From NCBI RefSeq assembly GCF_007828215.1, contig NZ_VIUE01000005.1, positions 1 through 64,000 of the forward strand: a stretch of 64,000 nt of DNA, written 5' to 3'. The DNA is from Pseudomonas sp. SJZ074. Lineage in GTDB: Bacteria > Pseudomonadota > Gammaproteobacteria > Pseudomonadales > Pseudomonadaceae. The notes below the pieces were generated by a model that was not told the origin of the DNA, made no database searches, and was given only the letters and a program-made list of their open reading frames with translations. The position numbers were made by a program, and so were the translations under genes. Below, one piece after another: positions 59,329 to 64,000 of this stretch (position 1 is the first letter of the stretch; each line of letters begins with the position of its first letter).

Positions 59329-61428
59329 TTAAATATCCATGGGTCGGTTGGCGGCTTGGATCGCGGTGAGGGCGATGGTGTACACGATGTCATCGACCTG
59401 GGCGCCACGGGGCAAGTCGTTCACCGGTTTGCGCAGGCCCTGGAGCATCGGCCCGAGGCTGACACAATCGGCACTGCGCTGGACGGCCTTGTGGGTGGTG
59501 TTGCCGGTGTTCAGGTCCGGGAAGATGAACACCGTCGCCCGCCCGGCCACCTGGCTGTTGGGCGCCAGTTGCCGCGCTACGGTTTCGTTGGCGGCGGCGT
59601 CGTATTGCAGCGGGCCGTCGATCAACAAGCCATGTTGCGCCTCGTGGGCCAGCAGGGTGGCTTCGCGGACTTTTTCCACTTCCTCACCGCTGGCCGATTC
59701 GCCGCTGGAATAGCTGAGCATTGCCACCCGTGGCGTGATGCCGAATGCGGCAGCCGAGTCGGCGCTTTGCAGGGCGATCTCCGCCAGCTCCGCCGCGCTG
59801 GGGTGCGGGTTCATCACGCAATCGCCATACACCAGCACTTCCTCGGGGAACAGCATGAAAAATACCGATGACACCAGGGAGCAGCCTGGTGCCGTCTTGA
59901 TCAACTGCAGGGCCGGACGGATGGTGTTGGCGGTGGAGTGGACAACGCCGGACACCAGCCCGTCGACTTCGTCCAACGCCAGCATCATCGTGCCGATCAC
60001 CACGGTGTCTTCCAGTTGCTGCTCGGCCATCGGCGCATTCAGGCTTTTGCTCTTGCGCAGTCGCACCATCGGTTCGACGTAACGCTCGCGTATCGAATCC
60101 GGGTCGAGAACTTCCAGCCCCGGCGGCAGCTCGATGCCCTGGGCGCGGGCCACGGCTTCGACGTCGGCGGGTTTGGCCAGCAGTACGCAGCGGGCGATGC
60201 CTCGGGCCTGGCAAATGGCGGCGGCCTGGACCGTCAGCGGTTCGCTGCCTTCCGGCAGGACGATGCGCTTGTTGGCGGCCTGGGCGCGCTGGATCAATTG
60301 ATAGCGGAACACCGCTGGTGACAGGCGCATTTCCCGCGGGGTGCCGCAGCGCTGATGCAACCACTGGGCGTCCAGGTGGCTGGCGACGAAATCGGTGATG
60401 ATCTCCGCACGTTCGCGGTCGTCGATCGGGATTTCCTTGTTCAGGCCATTGAGCAGGTTGGCGGTGTCATAGGAGCCCGTGCTCACCGACAGTACCGGCA
60501 GGCCCGCCTGCAGGGCGCCACGGCACAGTTCCATGATGCGTGGGTCGGGCAGTGTATCGCTGGTCAACAACAGACCGGCCAGAGGCACGCCGTTGATGGC
60601 GGCCAGGCTCACGGCGAGGATGATGTCGTCGCGATCCCCCGGCGTCACCACCAATACGCCGGGCTTGAGCAGTTCCACGGTGTTGCGCATGGTGCGGGCG
60701 CAAATAATGATGTTGCTCATGCGCCGGCTTTCGTAATCGCCGGCATTGAGTACCTGGGCGCCCATCAGGTCGGCCACATCGCGGGTGCGCGGAGCGTTGA
60801 GTTCGGGCCGGAAGGGAATACAGCCCAGCAGGCGGAAATCGCCGCTGCGCAGCAAGGGCGAATGCTCCTTGAGCCGGGCGGAAAACGCTTCCATGCTTTC
60901 GTCGGTGCGGACTTTGTTGAGGATCACGCCGAGCACTTTCGGGTCTTTCGGCCCGCCGAACAGTTGGGCCTGCAACTCCACCCGTCCGGAAAGCTCGGTC
61001 AGTACCTCGTTTTCCGGCGCTGACACCAGGATCACCTCGGCGTCCAGGCTCTTGGCCAGGTGCAGGTTGACCCGGGCGGCGTAACTGGCGTTGCGGGTCG
61101 GGACCATGCCTTCGACCACCAGTACGTCCTTGCCGACGGCCGCCTGCTGATAAAGCGTAATGATTTCTTCCAGCAGCTCATCGAGCTGGCCGTCGCCGAG
61201 CATGCGCTCGACATGAGCCAGGCCCAGCGGCTGTGGAGGCTTGAGACCGTGGGTACGGGCCACCAATTCGGTCGAGCGTTCCGGGCCGGTGTCGCCGGGG
61301 TGAGGCTGGGCTATGGGTTTGAAAAAACCGACCTTCAGCCCGGCCCGTTCAAGGGTCCGCACCAGCCCGAGGCTGATGGAAGTCAGGCCCACACCAAAAT
61401 CGGTGGGCGCGATAAAAAAAGTTTGCAT
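59329..61428 (-). CDS. Phosphate acetyltransferase
   Basis: Enzyme of 699 residues, the long proteobacterial form, interconverting acetyl-CoA and acetyl phosphate. It has an N-terminal P-loop-like domain (APTDFGVGLTSISLGL, a degenerate Walker A), a middle DRTGG domain and a C-terminal catalytic PTA domain (about 370-699) containing VVSGVVHSTANTIRPALQLI and DGPLQYDAA. The acetate kinase gene that lies beside pta in P. aeruginosa is absent here. Confidence 0.96.
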   Translation of the reverse strand: MQTFFIAPTDFGVGLTSISLGLVRTLERAGLKVGFFKPIAQPHPGDTGPERSTELVARTHGLKPPQPLGLAHVERMLGDGQLDELLEEIITLYQQAAVGKDVLVVEGMVPTRNASYAARVNLHLAKSLDAEVILVSAPENEVLTELSGRVELQAQLFGGPKDPKVLGVILNKVRTDESMEAFSARLKEHSPLLRSGDFRLLGCIPFRPELNAPRTRDVADLMGAQVLNAGDYESRRMSNIIICARTMRNTVELLKPGVLVVTPGDRDDIILAVSLAAINGVPLAGLLLTSDTLPDPRIMELCRGALQAGLPVLSVSTGSYDTANLLNGLNKEIPIDDRERAEIITDFVASHLDAQWLHQRCGTPREMRLSPAVFRYQLIQRAQAANKRIVLPEGSEPLTVQAAAICQARGIARCVLLAKPADVEAVARAQGIELPPGLEVLDPDSIRERYVEPMVRLRKSKSLNAPMAEQQLEDTVVIGTMMLALDEVDGLVSGVVHSTANTIRPALQLIKTAPGCSLVSSVFFMLFPEEVLVYGDCVMNPHPSAAELAEIALQSADSAAAFGITPRVAMLSYSSGESASGEEVEKVREATLLAHEAQHGLLIDGPLQYDAAANETVARQLAPNSQVAGRATVFIFPDLNTGNTTHKAVQRSADCVSLGPMLQGLRKPVNDLPRGAQVDDIVYTIALTAIQAANRPMDI

Positions 61429-61488
61429 GCGGATTCTCTAAGGGAGCATGGCAAAGGCGAGGCCTATGTATAGCCGTCTACCATTTAT

Positions 61489-61797
61489 TCAGTCACCAAG
61501 AGTATCGCTGACCGGCGCCTGAGCACACCAGCCGCAATCAAAGGGCTGGCCTATTTTTTCAATACGTTGCGTGGGATCCAGCACCCACGCCCGGGACTGC
61601 CAGGGGGGCTGGTGGCGCAGGTGCTGGGTATGCCCGCAGGACAGCTCGGCCACCCAGTGACCCTCCTCGTCCTGGTGGAAACCGGTGACCGTCGGTCTGG
61701 GCGCACGGGCCCGTTTGTCAGGGTTCCGTTCGCTTTCGGGCAAATCCTTGTTTAGACTTGTCCGTTCTTCATTCTTATGCAAAAGGTCTCGCCCCAT
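61489..61797 (-). CDS. DUF3565 family protein
   Basis: Small protein of about 102 residues. The core TVTGFHQDEEGHWVAELSCG and HTQHLRHQPPWQSR, ending FDCGWC, matches DUF3565, once called a pressure-regulated protein. The histidines and the late Cys-x-x-Cys suggest metal binding. Function unknown. The start is uncertain: ATG 61797 shares the bases CATG with the slyD start on the other strand, so a promoter for slyD would lie inside this gene. A TTG (codon 6 from this ATG) or a later start before TVTGFH is possible. Confidence 0.75.
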   Translation of the reverse strand: MGRDLLHKNEERTSLNKDLPESERNPDKRARAPRPTVTGFHQDEEGHWVAELSCGHTQHLRHQPPWQSRAWVLDPTQRIEKIGQPFDCGWCAQAPVSDTLGD

Positions 61798-62281
61798 GCT
61801 GATCGCCGCCAATAAGGCTGTCTCCATCGACTATACCCTGACCAACGACGCTGGTGAGGTCATCGACAGCTCTGCCGGCGGCGCTCCGCTGGTCTACCTG
61901 CATGGCGCAGGCAACATCATCCAGGGCCTGGAAAAAGCCCTGGAAGGTAAAACCACCGGTGACGAACTGAACGTGACCGTTGAACCGGAAGACGCCTACG
62001 GCGAATACTCCGCCGAACTGGTCAGCATCCTGAGCCGCAGCATGTTCGAAGGCGTGGACGAGCTGGAAGTGGGCATGCAGTTCCATGCGTCGGCGCCGGA
62101 TGGCCAGATGCAGATCGTCACCATCCGCGACCTGGACGGCGACGACGTTACTGTAGACGGTAACCACCCGTTGGCCGGCCAGCGCCTGAACTTCAAGGTC
62201 AAGGTTGTCGACATCCGCGATGCCAGCCAGGAAGAAGTGGCTCATGGTCACGTCCATGGCGAAGGTGGTCACCACCACTGA
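61796..62281 (+). CDS. FKBP-type peptidyl-prolyl isomerase SlyD
   Basis: Cytoplasmic prolyl isomerase and chaperone of 161 residues. The FKBP part is split by the IF chaperone insert (about 70-125). MLIAANKAVSIDYTLTNDAG and GAGNIIQGLEKALEGK are typical. The tail is histidine-rich (EEVAHGHVHGEGGHHH) and should bind nickel, as in hydrogenase and urease maturation, though it is shorter than in E. coli. A terminator follows. Confidence 0.95.
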   Translation: MLIAANKAVSIDYTLTNDAGEVIDSSAGGAPLVYLHGAGNIIQGLEKALEGKTTGDELNVTVEPEDAYGEYSAELVSILSRSMFEGVDELEVGMQFHASAPDGQMQIVTIRDLDGDDVTVDGNHPLAGQRLNFKVKVVDIRDASQEEVAHGHVHGEGGHHH

Positions 62282-62310
62282 TTTTTCTGCGCTACGCTGA
62301 AATGAACAGG

Positions 62311-62334
62311 AAAGGCGCCATGGGCGCCTTTTTT
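62311..62334 (+). terminator. Terminator after slyD
   Basis: AAAGGCGCC, loop ATG, then GGCGCCTTTTTT; compact stem with a T run. Confidence 0.88.
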
Positions 62335-62386
62335 AGTCGGTTACCGGCCATGGCTGTTTCGAAGATCCGCAAACCTGGAGTTCGTC

Positions 62387-62869
62387 ATGAGTGCTTTTCA
62401 CGACCTTAAACTGAAAGCCCTGGGTGGTCAGGAGCTTCCTCTGGCGCCTTTCAAGGGGCAAGTCGTGCTGGTGGTCAACGTCGCCTCCAAATGTGGCCTG
62501 ACGCCTCAGTACGCGGCGCTGGAAAGTCTCTATCAGCAATACAAGGACAAGGGTTTCAGCGTGCTGGGCCTGCCCTGCAATCAGTTCGCCGGGCAAGAGC
62601 CGGGAACCGAAAAAGAAATCCAGGAATTCTGCAGCCACGAGTATGGCGTGACGTTTCCGCTGTCCAGCAAGCTGGAAGTGAACGGTCATGACCGGCATCA
62701 GCTCTACCGCCTGCTGGCGGGCGAGGGCGCCGAGTTCCCCGGGGACATCACCTGGAACTTCGAGAAATTCCTGCTCGGAAAGGACGGCCGGGTGCTGGCG
62801 CGCTTCTCGCCGCGTACGGCGCCGGATGATCCGACTGTGATCCAGGCGATCGAGAAAGCGCTGGGCTGA
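62387..62869 (+). CDS. Glutathione peroxidase family protein
   Basis: Peroxidase of 160 residues, cysteine type. C36 in NVASKCGLTPQY takes the place of selenocysteine. LGLPCNQFAGQEPG carries the glutamine and resolving-region cysteine, and WNFEKFLLGKDG the tryptophan and asparagine of the active site. Many bacterial members use thioredoxin rather than glutathione. It lies about 100 bases after slyD, beyond a terminator. Confidence 0.94.
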   Translation: MSAFHDLKLKALGGQELPLAPFKGQVVLVVNVASKCGLTPQYAALESLYQQYKDKGFSVLGLPCNQFAGQEPGTEKEIQEFCSHEYGVTFPLSSKLEVNGHDRHQLYRLLAGEGAEFPGDITWNFEKFLLGKDGRVLARFSPRTAPDDPTVIQAIEKALG

Positions 62870-62886
62870 ACCGCAGAGCCCAACTG

Positions 62887-62926
62887 AACCCTGTGGCGAG
62901 GGGATTTATCACCTCGCCACAGGGTT
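62887..62926. terminator. Long perfect hairpin after the peroxidase gene
   Basis: AACCCTGTGGCGAGG and CCTCGCCACAGGGTT form a perfect 15-base stem with a 10-base loop. It is a common intergenic hairpin in fluorescent pseudomonads. No T run follows, so it may protect the 3-prime end rather than terminate. Confidence 0.65.
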
Positions 62927-63040
62927 GGCGGCTGGCTTTTGATCCTTAATCACTCCAATCAATAGTGCTACCCAGCACGCCCCGCGCTGCATATTATCCT
63001 CGTCATATCGACCTGCGACCTTGTCCCCGTGGAGTGCCTC

Positions 63041-64000
63041 ATGCCCGTAAAAGCCCTGTTCAAACCCTTCCAACTCGGCGCGTTCGAGCTGCCGACCCGG
63101 GTGGTGATGGCACCGATGACCCGTTCCTTTTCGCCGGGCGGTGTGCCGAACGCCAAGGTCATCGAATATTACCGTCGCCGCGCAGCGGCCGGGGTTGGCC
63201 TGATCATCACCGAAGGCACGACGGTCGGGCACAAGGCTGCCAACGGCTATCCGAACGTGCCGCACTTCTACGGCGGTGCAGCACTCGCCGGCTGGCAGCA
63301 AGTGGTCGATGCTGTGCACGCCGAAGGCGGCAAGATCGTTCCACAGTTGTGGCATGTGGGCAGTGTGCGCCGCACCGGGACCGAACCGGATGCCAGCGTG
63401 CCGGGCTATGGCCCGACCGAGAAGCTCAAGGACGGCCAGGTGGTGGTCCACGGTATGACCCAGGCAGACATCGACGAAGTCATCGCCGCCTTCGCCCAAG
63501 CCGCAAAAGACGCCCAGCGCATCGGCATGGATGGCGTAGAGATTCATGGCGCCCACGGTTATCTGGTGGACCAATTCTTCTGGGAAGGCAGCAACCAACG
63601 CACCGATGGTTACGGTGGCAGTCTGGCCAACCGTTCGCGCTTCGCCATCGAATTGATCCGTGCCGTGCGAGCCGCCGTGGGCGAAGGATTCCCGATCATC
63701 TTCCGGTTCTCCCAATGGAAACAACAGGATTACACGGCGCGCCTGGTGCAGACCCCCGAAGCCCTGGGTGAGTTCCTCAAGCCGCTGTCCGAGGCTGGCG
63801 TGGATATTTTCCACTGCTCGACACGTCGCTTCTGGGAGCCGGAGTTCGACGGTTCCGAATTGAACCTGGCCGGCTGGACCCGCAAACTCACTGGCAAGCC
63901 GACCATCACCGTTGGCAGCGTTGGCCTGGATGGCGAGTTCCTGCAGTTCATGGTCAATACCGACAAGGTCGCGCAACCGGCCAGCCTGGAGAAACTGCTG
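63041..64000 (+). CDS. NADH:flavin oxidoreductase (old yellow enzyme family), partial
   Basis: First 320 codons of a flavoenzyme that continues beyond the window. The TIM-barrel OYE motifs are present: VVMAPMTRSFSPGG near residue 25, QLWHVGSVR, GVEIHGAHGYLVDQFF (substrate-binding His and Tyr) and TDGYGGSLANRSRF. Such enzymes reduce activated alkenes or nitro compounds with FMN; the natural substrate is unknown. GTGGAG lies 7 bases before the ATG. Confidence 0.92.
   Translation, partial: MPVKALFKPFQLGAFELPTRVVMAPMTRSFSPGGVPNAKVIEYYRRRAAAGVGLIITEGTTVGHKAANGYPNVPHFYGGAALAGWQQVVDAVHAEGGKIVPQLWHVGSVRRTGTEPDASVPGYGPTEKLKDGQVVVHGMTQADIDEVIAAFAQAAKDAQRIGMDGVEIHGAHGYLVDQFFWEGSNQRTDGYGGSLANRSRFAIELIRAVRAAVGEGFPIIFRFSQWKQQDYTARLVQTPEALGEFLKPLSEAGVDIFHCSTRRFWEPEFDGSELNLAGWTRKLTGKPTITVGSVGLDGEFLQFMVNTDKVAQPASLEKLL

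Overview
The window is chromosomal DNA of a fluorescent Pseudomonas, most likely of the P. fluorescens group. The evidence is high GC with strong third-position bias, many paired REP elements of the GGGAGCGGGCTTGCTCGCG type, and gene order that largely follows the P. aeruginosa block from roxSR to cysNC. It carries about 63 protein genes, no rRNA or tRNA that I could find, and no complete insertion sequence or CRISPR array. The last gene is cut by the window end.

Layout. 1-1830 is accessory: a REP cluster, a DUF6124 gene, and a YefM/YoeB toxin-antitoxin pair behind a long, highly structured leader. 1985-6570 holds a SIMPL-domain periplasmic protein, the RoxS/RoxR redox two-component system and an SbmA-type ABC exporter. 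6837-13909 is a D-galactarate/glucarate catabolic island: a FadR-type regulator, KdgD, a 2-oxoglutarate-semialdehyde dehydrogenase, an MFS importer and GarD. Two promoters in it share an operator-like sequence. 14115-17043 holds an AEC transporter, a carboxymuconolactone decarboxylase-like protein, a cation/Ca2+ exchanger and a short RlpA-like lipoprotein. 17196-20407 is gatCAB, divergent from mreBCD-maf-rng-yhdP-nitrilase-tldD (20622-31880), followed by yjgA and pmbA.

34022-41094 runs leftwards: kdsD-kdsC-lptC-lptA-lptB, then rpoN-hpf-ptsN-rapZ-ptsO (LPS export, Kdo synthesis, sigma-54 and the nitrogen PTS). 41369-49342 runs rightwards: mlaFEDCB-ibaG-murA-hisG-hisD-hisC. A TonB receptor and a DUF4198 protein sit between hisC and algW. 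Then come a Nif3-like gene and cysD/cysNC, the last two split by a four-helix-bundle gene flanked by an inverted repeat. After a strong terminator, 58420-64000 holds an acyltransferase, pta, a DUF3565 gene, slyD, a glutathione peroxidase and a partial old-yellow-enzyme gene.

How the genes work together. Most of the window is envelope housekeeping: cell shape (Mre), peptidoglycan (MurA, RlpA), LPS (Kds, Lpt), outer-membrane lipid asymmetry (Mla), AsmA-like YhdP and envelope stress (AlgW). The rest is nitrogen/carbon signalling (RpoN, PTS-Ntr), sulfate activation and histidine synthesis. Accessory pieces were inserted between these conserved blocks: the TA module, the aldarate island, the metal receptor pair and the four-helix-bundle unit.

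No complete new multigene defence or biosynthetic system is visible. The best leads are the riboswitch-like leader of yefM-yoeB, the repeat-flanked four-helix-bundle unit inside the cysD-cysNC operon, the CTTGCAG array between the SIMPL gene and roxS, and two genes (mreC and the exchanger) whose best start codon is ATT.
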